Assembly: GCA_900660155.1 (NCBI GenBank)
Contig: CABFPE010000483.1
Span: 196,900 to 260,899 of the forward strand
Origin: Hofstenia miamia
Lineage: Eukaryota > Xenacoelomorpha > Acoela > Hofsteniidae
Direction of reading: 5' to 3'
DNA: 64,000 bases
Shown: positions 36,001 to 48,000 of the stretch, piece by piece
Layout of the letters: each line of letters begins with the position of its first letter
How positions within the stretch are numbered: the first letter of the stretch is position 1
Notes under the pieces: generated by a model
What the model was told of the DNA's origin: nothing
The model's database searches: none
What the model saw: only the letters and a program-made list of their open reading frames with translations
Made by a program: the position numbers and the translations under genes

Positions 36001-39000
36001 ACTGCAACCAAAATTTTGTAAGCTAGTTTTGTAATAACTTATTTCATAAACTTTATATCTTGAAGAAATAATAGTACATTATAATAATTTAAATAGATAC
36101 GTGAAAGATACATGGAATATTTGCATTCCTATACGGCATTAGATATATTAAAAACACTGAAACACTTAGCAATGTTATTTGATGGTATTCTAACAAGAAT
36201 ATGAACATCATATTTCTGTATTTTAAATGATAATTATGGTTGCTCTATAAAGGACGAAAACCACAAAACATACAAGACGGTAAATAAACAGGATTTTAGT
36301 GAGTTGATTAAGCAAAAACCTTACTGAAATGACAATTATACATGTAATTTTCACTTAAATTAAGCAATTTATGTATTAAGACGTCTATAAGCTTATTTCT
36401 AAAAGTATAAAATCTACTTTTGTACAAAATTCATTTACAATTATATCAATTAAAAACCTCTAAACCACACCGTGAAATACCTATTTCTCAACTCAAAACC
36501 CTCCTGCTTAATTCAATTGATGAATATTTTACAACACTCAAGTTTATGATGCAAAGTTATCTGCAAGGACACAGATCAGAGTTCCTAGAGTTATAACTGG
36601 ATGCTTCTTTTCAAACCACTGTTCTACAGTCTTAAAGATAACGACAGGTAAAGACCGCAGGCACCAAGAACGATCTTATTATGGAGTAGATATGTTTGTT
36701 GAATGTTTATATAAATTGAAAAAGGGAAATATCTATTTGAGAAGAGTCAACATTTTCAATAGGGGAAAGTTACTAGTATTTCATTAACAATTTCTCAAAA
36801 AGTCACTAAGTTATTATTTAAAATAAAAATGATTCGCTTTAAGCCTATATGAAAATCTTAAAAAATATTTTTAAGCATTAGAAATCTAAACAATTTCATT
36901 TAGTTACTTTATAACACTGCCCACCTCCACAAAATTTAAAAATCATTATAATTGTATTTGTAAAGACTTGACCTTAAAATACGATAGGTTCACAAATAAA
37001 GATATCAACTCGAACTATTTGAGAAATGGGAAAAGTCTAATTTTAGCATAGCTAATTACACGAGCATTGTAATTAGAGTCAATAACTTTCCTCTAATTAG
37101 TTGAGCTAAGAATCTAAGATATTTGCATAATCGTGCTGGTAATAGCTATTTTCAAAAACCAATCTATTAGAAGTGAGAGTGTAAGTGTATTAGAACCCAC
37201 GATTAGACTTAAACTACTTAACGCTTCAACAACGGAAGTCAAAAATTAGTATTGCCTCAAAGTGGTTAGAATTTAGATGTCGTCATTTTCTACACATTTG
37301 AGAACTTCGATTATTACAACGCTTGCATTTATAAGTTGGGTTTAAATTTATGGAAACATCATGAAGAAAATCACAATGAATACACATCCCTTTTAAAAAT
37401 ATAAGCCTCATATATGGGAAATTCATTTTAAATTATGCATTAATTATGTTTATGCCTTCAGTAATGTACATCCTGTGGGAATTCGATCAAAGCTGGGACA
37501 TTGACACATTGCAATTTATTTAAAATAAAAAACGTTTCAACCCCACATACTAGAAGTTTATGTCTAAGAATCTAATAACCAATTTCAAAAAAGGCTTTAA
37601 AAATCGTCAATTGAATGAAAATGCTGAAATGCGAAAACTCCTGGTAAATAAAAAAATGATTGACAATATCGCAGCTAGCGTAGCTTAAATATGGCTGAGC
37701 TGTAAATATAGGGCTCCGCAAAAAAAACTTCGCATTTGTATTGATTTATTATATCAGTTGACAAAAAGCACAGCATACTTTGTCCCTCGCAATTATTTAA
37801 GTCATAGATACCTACATATGAGCAGAGTTTAAATCTGAAGTTCACAGACAGATATTTGAATTTAAATTCAACGTAAACCATTCTGTTCTATTATCAATCA
37901 AATTATTCTGTCTTTGCATCGATCTCATGACTGCAGCAGATTTCAAGCAAGATCGACCATATTTTTTATTGACACCTTGCAAGCAAATGGGTTTTCATGT
38001 GCACAAATACGTGCGTTATTGGTTCAGCGTTAGGGCGAGGATAATGTCATAAGCATTCGTCGGATACAGCAAGTTGCCTACGAATTTTCCGAAGGAGAAA
38101 GAGTATCACATAAGAGAAAATCAGGGTCTGGAAGACGCCGCACGAGCATTTCTCCTGAAAATGTTGAACTGATTCGCGAGTTAATTGAAGAAAACAATCG
38201 CTTATCATGCAGTGATTTGAGCCGATTAACTGGAATTGATTGTGATGCTGTGAACCGAATTTTGATGAGAGATCTGCAAAAGAAGAATAAAGAAACAAGA
38301 GTTGAATGCTGTCAAACAATGTTAGAAAGATATTCAAGAAGAAGATCAAGAGAAAATATGATTAATATTGACGAAAAGTAGGTTTACTTCAGGGACATTC
38401 GAGAACAACCGAACTTGGGTTCCTAGTACAGGAGATAGACATGCGAGAAGGATAATTTCAGATCGTAAAGTATTGGTAATACTGGAATCAAATTACTCCA
38501 CATCTATGAATTACCTTGAGGTATTGACAACTGAATTTGAAAACGTGCTATCTCGATGGGAGATGGTTGTTCAACACGGCAACGCACGACTTCAGCTTGC
38601 TCGAAGTGTTACTTACTGGTTTGAAGCCCAACATATATCTTTGCTGAAGCAGCCTCACCGGACACAAATTTGATGGACAGGTTCATATTTAAAAGCTATG
38701 AAGTGTTCAGAAGGGGACATAACTTTGAGAATTCAAATAAAGTTCACGAACATGTTTCTGAATATATGGATGCCATGACGACCAACAAGCTTCTCAAAGA
38801 ACTTGAAAACTTGTGTCTTCATTTGTAAAGAGTCATTGCTGCTAATGGAAATTACGTTCAATAGTCACTATATCATTGTGTTTTGTAGTTACTAACATTT
38901 TTTGTCATTAATTACAATATCATTGATGTTCATATAAAAAACGAAGTTTTTTTTGCGGAGCCCTATATATATATATATATATCAAAAAAATAAAATTGAT

Positions 39001-42000
39001 AAAGAAATATAACAATCATATAAAAATTATCAATTAATGGCAAAGGAATGGCATGTTACGAATATATTGGTGTCAAAGAACGCCTACATTAGAATTGAAT
39101 TCCTATATTTTGCCTTATCCCAAAGCACAGAAAGCAGGCTAGAAATTGAATTGAATTCAAAAAGAAGGTGTCAAACACTACAATTCTTCCTTGCTTCTTT
39201 ATGCACAACTAATCAATCTTCACGCGTCTAAGACTTCACAGTTGAATTTGTAATACGCCTATTATCACATTACTATATAGTAGACACTTCCATAATTTAA
39301 AACGGTATTTATTTCTTCGAAAATCAACATATTTTGTTTCAAATGTTCAATGGTAAAATTAACCAGAGAACCTATTTTTGCTTTTACAGAGACGTGAGAG
39401 TTATAATAAATAGCGTTATCGAATGCCAATGGTGAGAAACAAAAGTTCGTTTTCATTTATCTATAAAGTTTGTATTCTAAATTTAGTAGGACCTCCAAGG
39501 GCATACCAATGATTAGCTTAGGCACGTGCTGATAATACTGTTGGTTTGGACATTAAACACTTTCAGGAAATAATGAGCAGATTGAATTACTTAGGAATCG
39601 TGAGCCAATTTTACAAGCTTCATTTAAAATTGGAAATATTTCAAAATTATTAATGAATCGCTTGTGTAAGAATAGCTAAATAATACTATATTATATTAGC
39701 TGATATCAGCCCAAGGCGAAGAATTTGCAATGCACTCCACACTGAAGACCGTTATTTTAAAGTCATAGATTGACATGCTCCAATTATCACATTCAAAAGG
39801 AGCATCGCCAAAGTGCTCATAAAAAAACAGCAAAACAAACCAAATGGGTTTTAACACTGAGTTTTTGTTAAAAAAGAATCTTAAATCTCAAACTAAATAT
39901 CAAATTATACTTGAAATTTTCGATGAAAATTTAGGAAACGATCACAACATACATTGGAATTGCGGGCCAATTTTCATACCAAGGAATAGCAAGAGGCCTC
40001 AAATCGAGAAACTTCGTTTCAAAATGGCTCTTTTTCATTTCGAACGTTTTGTGCTGCTTCCTTGTATTGACAATGATTTATTATGATATTATATCATGTT
40101 AAAGGTCATTAACCTAAAAACAGAAATCCTAATCTATCAGTACCCAATACCAAATGTCTAGAACTAGTATTTAACATAAAAACGATGTAAGATAATCCAA
40201 AATTGTTATCGTCAATATTGGCAGAGAATTTAGGTGTTGATTCTCTAATGTAGCACTATTTCATTTGAAAGTAGTCAGTAATTCCGAAGAGCATAGTCCT
40301 CATAAAACACTTAATATGTTCTTCAATACTTTTCTAGATCAAATTTTAAATTTAAAAACGAAATTGATAACTTCAATATAAGAGTATTGAGAAATTTTTG
40401 TAAAGAAGTTCGTATTTATGGGCAATATATTTTCCCTAAACCACATAATTTTTTCCCCTAAACACATCGTTTTTCCTCAGCCCAAATATGCTTTTCTATA
40501 ATGAACACATTATAATACAGCATAATAGTGATTTTTAAAAAGATATAAACCCCTATAGAAAAAAAATAATTAACCAATTCAATTAAAATCTTCGAATTCC
40601 ACAGCATTCACACAATTTCTCAAAATATGGCAATAATATCCGCATAAATCGGATTCAGTCATCTTATTACCAGAATCCAATATCAGATTCTCAAAACTCC
40701 CAGTAAAACCATCAAGCTACTTTCTCCTGACCAAGCCTTGACGTCTGAGAACACGAATTCTATAGAATTCAGCATATACGAATAAGGCGAAAGAAATTGG
40801 ATAATTAAATCATTTTCACCAAAACAAAATAGTTAATTACACTGTGCAACAAATTTTCAATTTGAAAAATTTCAAAGCGAAAGAGGAAAGATTATAATTA
40901 TGCTCGGAATTTTTTGAATAAGGATAGTCTTGGCAAGAAATTAATGTTAATGAGTTGACTGAAACCGATTTATGCAGATATTATTGCCATATTCTGAGAA
41001 AATGTGTGAAAGCTGAGGAATTCAAAGATTTTAATTGAATTGGCTATTTTTTTCTATAGGGGTTTATATACTTTTAAAAATCACTATTATGCTGTATTAT
41101 AATATGTTCATAATAGAAAAAGCATATTTGGTTTGGGGGAAAAGTATTTCAGAAAAAAAGAAAAAAAGAAAAAATATGTGAAAATGGGAAAAAATTCGAG
41201 CTAAAGGTGAAAGAACGAGTAGAAATACTAGATAAAAATGTAGTCATTACATAAAAACAGTAGTACTAATCGATCAGTACTTAACACGCTTCTTGAAATA
41301 ATTTTAATATAAAAACGGCTTAAGAATATCCGAGGATTTTTAATAAAGCCACTGCATCATTTTAAAGTGGTCCACCACTTATAAACCATAGTAGACTTCC
41401 TCAGTCAATGCTTGCTATTTGTAATTGTTTTCAATTAATTTTGTATTTTTTGAAAAAGTCCTTTCATAAATTTTTTGACAGATGGCCATCATTAACATCA
41501 AATCTGAACAAAGTAACCTTTATTAAAATTTAAGTTGAGTCAAAAAGCTGCAAATGGCTCTGTATTAAAGTCATTGCTATTATTATCCCACGCAAAAGAC
41601 ATGGATTTAATGAAGCAAAAAATACATATTTGCAATTTGGAATTTAACAATAGAGGATGCAGCATTTAATTGAAGTTTCCTTCTGGAGACATTCCAACAT
41701 TACTGGAATATACCAAGTTAATTATTCCAAATATATTACAAATGAAGTAAAAGCTCTACTGTAAACATATAGTTAATTGTCTCAATTAATCGGTTTATTC
41801 TAATTTATCGATTCTTATTAATCCTATGATAGCATGTTATATAATGTTTTATGAAAGACGGAGCCACTCACATCAAGTATATCAAGACAAATAATGAACC
41901 ATTTCGAAAAGTGTCTTGACTAAACATCCCAAACTCAGATTTAAATGGTTAGTACGTTTTGATATGAGGTTTCTCAAATTTCAAATGCATCTTCCCTTAA

Positions 42001-45000
42001 CTATACACAATGAATCAACGGCGCTTTAAGAAATTTCCAGTGAAATATTGCATGCAAGTTATGAACGACTTTGCAATAAAATGGCAAATTTGCTTGAATA
42101 ATGATGGAAAACATGTTGAACATGAATAGTGCCAAAAAACCAATATCGATAATATACATGTACATTAATATTAACTGGGTGAGTGACTGAAAAATAAACA
42201 AAATATAAGCTTTCTCAATGCATATTATTTGATAAGGTAAACCTTCATAGGCTCTGTGAAGTCCACTGAACAGCAGTAGAAGTGAAGGAAGAATTTGTTC
42301 AGAGCACCCTTGGATTAGTTCTCTCCGCATTATGGCCTGCTCTAATAGTGTGCATAAACCAATTACACAAACTCTACGATCATGAAGCCTAAAAGGAATA
42401 AATAAAAACAATAATAAAAGGACACATTTGATAGAAAAATCTGAGTATAGAGCAACATACGTGTTATTCATTCAATAAAAGAGCCTTCTCTAAGTAAAGC
42501 AAATAAATCACAAATTTGGTATGCTAACTTTAAAACAAACAACCAAACAAGCAAATGATGAAATAGGTGAATTTTAGAGGATATACTAAACTATTCATAC
42601 ACTTGGAAAAGTTATAATTTCACAATGACATAGGAATTCAATAAGAGAAACTATATCTATTAATTAAATAAATTGAAATTTTAATTATTGAAATTTTCGC
42701 AACAAATTACAATACAAATTATTTATAAATATATGTTTGAATACTGATGTCAACGAATTATGGGTTTCATACAGCCTTTAATTATTTAGAAATTGTTAAA
42801 AGTTTCACATTTCCAAATTAGTAAAATTAAAACTTACATTGATAAAGGGATTAATTTTATTTCAAAAAGATGGGTGCATTATCAGTACAGTAGAGATAAT
42901 TCATAATCAAAATTATTTTAAAGTAAATATCCAGGAAAAAAATCTACAGCTCCAATTTCATCTTTCATATTATACTTATAAACATTAGATATAATTAAAA
43001 TAGAATAATCAATGAAAAAATGAAAAAAGCATACAGAAAAACATTAAATTAGACATAAAAAATACCCTATGAAGCATTTGATGTCTTTGAACCACTGGTT
43101 GAAGAAATGCTCTGCAACAGAACCCCCGCTTGGCAACTTAGTTTGTGATAAAAATTCGAGCATGAAGCTTGGCATTTTGATAAACGCTGAAACAATCTAA
43201 ATTAAAAATGTAGTGTAACTAGCTAAAGTATACAGGAGCAAAGAGCGCCTTTCTGATTCAAACATTGCGCAACTGCATGACTTCAACGATGTAGAAATCC
43301 ACATCTATGTCTTTGAAAAATTACAATTATATACCAGTATTATAAATTTACAGCTGAAATTACGTGACAAATGAGGCAAACCATAGTTTCAAACTTTGAG
43401 TTTGAATCTCAAGCGCCATTAGCCCTGCGTGATGCTAGTGCAGATTTTCAAGTTGAATAGCTATAACTACTGAAAATATCAAGTTTGAAGGCCTCCTCGT
43501 CGCAATTGCTCGCTGGTTGCACTCGTGTCACCGTTCTTGCTATATCGTCAGAGATCTGATGATCTCCAAACGAACTGTTGGGTCATTTCATTTAAATTCA
43601 ACAAATGGCCTGTGGGACTCAATTTTAATTCCTCTGATTTCTTCATAATATAATCCAAACTATTTAAATAGACTAAATTTACAATTTTAAAGTTCTAACT
43701 ACTATGGCTTAAAAATTATATCAATTTATAGATAATGAGATTGACTCCCTGATTTTACATGAATGTTGAAAATTGCAAAGATAAGCATTTTTGATAGTCT
43801 ACATCTTTTTTCTAACTGCTGGCAAGTGTCCATAGTTTTACAAAGTTATTATATGTATAAGTGTCTTATAAAATCATTAGAATTCAATAGCTTGATGTCT
43901 GTTAGAAAAAAACTACTACCTCATGAAATTTGCTGAATTTCGATAAAATTGAAAAAATTAGCTATAGCTAAATTTCATATGAAATAATATTTTTCTAACT
44001 CTCTACAAGTTAAAACTTATTATTTTTTTCTTTAGATATACTTCAATAGTATGCATTGTCAAAATAGTAATGAGTTGTTGCAAGTTAAAAAATTACAACA
44101 GCTAAGAATTTTCTTTCTAACGAGCCAAAATACACACATTTTAGCTGTTTTCATGAAGCCTGTAATTTTTTCTAACTCATGATTTGCCTTTGTGATTCAC
44201 GAAAATAATTATGTGATATCCATCTGCCTGTCTTAAAGAAAAAATAACTTGTTGGTTTCAGTGATAAAATGACAGCAAATTCAAATTTGCAATTTTTACT
44301 AAATTTTGCTATGGTGTTACATATATTATTATTGTAGCTAATACTGAATATAATGTTCAAGACATTGTTTTACAATAAAAGCATAATAATTTTGTTATAT
44401 ATAATATGAGCTTTCGATGTAGGAATGAATGCTTTTTATATCAAAACCCATTCCTCCTTTCTTAGTTGTCTCGGTATTCAATTATACATACCCTAACTAT
44501 TAAGTAAAATTTAATGATATATTTCATTTTCAGATACTAATGAATACCTTTTCTATTGGTATCCACCTTGGTATAGAATGCAATAAAGATTGCTATTCTG
44601 ATTGCTCAGATATTACTGAAATAGCTGATGAAGACAAATATTTGATTTCCCTAAGGGCAGGTTTAAAAATTGAGGTTTTAAATTTTACTTGTAATCACCA
44701 CAGCTTACAAATTGGTAAATATTATTCCGCATATTATAAATCATGATGTGATCTTCTAACTATTCATTCCAAAACAGAAAAAGGGAACCTAATTACTATC
44801 ACTCTGGAAAACAACCAATTAAACTTTTCATAAATCCCAGGAGAAAAATATGTTTTGGATGTTCAAGAAATATGAAAGGAAATGAAGAAGTTGTGGAATC
44901 TGAAGATAATTCAAATGATTCAGATTACATGCCACGTGAAATGTCCATCATCCAAGCTGAGTCTATTAATCCATGTCTAATGAAATTTGGTATATCCCCT

Positions 45001-48000
45001 GTAGAGATCTAGAATGAGTATGTTACAAGATGAAACCAAACTAAAAAAGAAAGTAAAAAAACTTAATGAATCTTTGAATGAAGCTGAAGAAGATCAAGAT
45101 AACAGTGCTGCAAATTGTTCGTGTTTGGATTATCTTGTTCAGCAATTAAAAGAGAAATTTAAAATTGAAAAGAACATCATACAAAAGATAAGACTTTTAA
45201 CTTTAGTACCTATGCACTGGACAATACAACAATAGATGAATTTGAAACGACTCAGTATATGGTGAGACAAGCAGCAAGGATATTAACAGATTCTAAAGGA
45301 ATACTTGGTGAAAGAACTACAGATTTAAATAACCCAAAAAAATATCTTCAGAAATCATCAAACAAATTATAGACTTTTATGAAGATGACAACAATAGTCG
45401 GCTAATGCCAGGGGCGAAAGATTTTATCAGTGTAAAAACTACTAATGGTAGAAAGCACATCCAAAAAGATTCATTTTATGCAATCTATCAGAACTGCATC
45501 AAAATTGGTTAGATGAATCTAAAACAAATGCAAAAGTAGGGTTTACTTCATTTGCAATTTAAGACCACAACATTTTATTTTTGCAGGAAAATCTGGTGCT
45601 CCCACAGTTTGTGTATGCATTCACCACCAGAACCCAAAACTGATGCTGAAAAGCTTAAACCCAAAATTAAAAACAAAAGATCTTATGTCTTTGGCTGTCT
45701 GTTCTTTAGACAAAGAAACAGGTATGTTACATGAATGTATTAACTTTCCTGAAAAAATAAAATTGAAGAAAAATTGGAATATTAAATGGATGACATAGGA
45801 AGTGACATTACATATAAGCAATGGTTAATGACTGACCGATGTTCCTTGGTGACAATAACTAAAAGTGCGCATGAATACCTTGAAGATCTTGTAAATAATA
45901 TATATGAGCTCACAAAGCACCATTACAGCACCCACATAAAGTCAGAATTCTTAAGCAAACTCAAGGCCAATTTATTGCCTAGTGAGAGCATACTTAAGAT
46001 GGAATTTACAGAAGATTTTTCTTTTGTTATTCAGGAACAAGTTCAGCCATCATATTTCTCTAAGCAACTCTCCACCCATTGGTGTTGTATATGAAATCTG
46101 CAAATCCTTCAGATGAAAATCCCATTCTCAAACACAAATGCTATTGTGTAATATCAGACAATCTGAATCACAATACTCAAGCTGTCTATAGCTACATTTG
46201 CAAGATAATCCCCATTCTAAAAAAAGAGTTCCCTTATGTTCTCAAAATAAATTATTTTACTGATAGTACTGCCAGCCAATATAAGAATAAGTTAAAAAAA
46301 ATAGTTTTCACACTTTAGTAAAATATTATTAAATACACAATTTTAGATTCGTTTTTAGATTCAATTTAAAGAGTTTGTGCTCCCATGAGAGTGGTTTTGG
46401 ATTGAAGGCAGAATGGCACTTTTTTGGAACAACACATGGTAAAAGTGCATGTGATGGTGTTGGTGGCACTGTGAAGCGAGTAGTTGGAAAGCTGTCTCTT
46501 CAAAGGCCACATGATAATAAAATTCTAAAACCTAAGGACATGTATATGGTAGCAAAAGAAAATATAAAAAATGTGAGGTAAAATGATTATATTTACATAA
46601 CTTTATGTTTAAAAATAACTAAATTAAATGCAAATTAAATTTCAAATAATATACCTCCTTATGATAATTTGATCTTATACATTCTCCTTTTTGTAGGTTT
46701 CTGTACATTTCAAGTGATGAGACTGATCTGCTCACAAAAGTACTTAAAGATCGCTTTAGAGATGTTTCTCCTATCTGACATCACAAATCACTTAGTGTGA
46801 TACTTTTCATATGCTTGGTGATTGCCTTAACTGCAAAAATTCAAAAAAATTCTTGAAACGGGTGATTGGGTATTAGTAAAATATTTTGGTGTATTTTATC
46901 CAGGCATGGTTAAGATAGTTACTGCTGATTCTGTTCATCTAAACTGCTTAGAAAAAGCTGGAAATCTGTTTAAATATCCAATGAAGCCTGATATACATTG
47001 GTACCCTATTAATGATAACTTATCTATACTCCATGAACCTGAACTTAAGAATTCTAGGGGGTTCTATTCTTACATTGTTAAGGAATATAGGAGGTCTAGT
47101 GATTTTATTTTGCTTTCATATTTCTATTATGTAAGTACTAATTTTATGGCATCAATGAATCTTTCCATACACAACATTTACTCCAAATTCTACCTTTTTC
47201 AAATAAGTATGGAATATTTAAAACCTGCTTGATTGAAATCTTAATAGATATGTAACCAAGTAATATATATTGATTCATATAATTGTTTTATGCTTATGTT
47301 GTAAACATTAGTTCTTATATGCATGATTTGTAAAAATTCACTATATAATTATTTTATGTTTACAATTTTATATGCAATAATATATTATGCCAAGACATTA
47401 CTTTCAGCTTTGAAATTATCACTTTTAGTAACTTTATATTCAGTTTTAGCTGCAATAATAATGAAAATAACAATATTGCAAAATTTAGTAAAAATTGCAA
47501 ATTTGAATATGCTGTCAATCTCACGATCTATAAATTGCTATAAGTTTTAAGCCATAGCAGTTAGAACTTTAAAATTGTAAATTTAGTCTATTTAAATAGT
47601 TTGGATTATATTATGAAGAAATCAGAGGAATTAAAGAAAGTACCCCAACAAAAAGGCTATAAAATTTGTTGAATTTATAATGAAATTACCCTTTGATGAA
47701 ATTTTCAAGGCAGATCTAAATTGAAGACCTGAAGAATCACCATCTCCTAGGTTGCTCGGAAATGGAAGATTTCGAGTAGATTCGGCAAAAGGATGTTGAT
47801 AGAATTCTCCGAAGATTCAAGATGTACCGAGTGTCGGAAACTCGATTCCGTGCCGAATCAAGAAAACCGTGGTACTGCTGACATTTGTGAAGGGCTTGGA
47901 GCGCAGTAAGAAGGTCAGGATCTTATCCATTTTACTTGATTATACGTTTGCGTGGCTTAACTGCATCAACAGCTTCAATCAATCTATTTAGTGAAAATAT

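Noticed and set aside
47323-47550. 75-codon plus-strand frame near the end of the 43.6-47.7 kb transposon
   Set aside because: It lies mostly inside the right terminal inverted repeat, which also exists inverted at the left end, so coding is unlikely.
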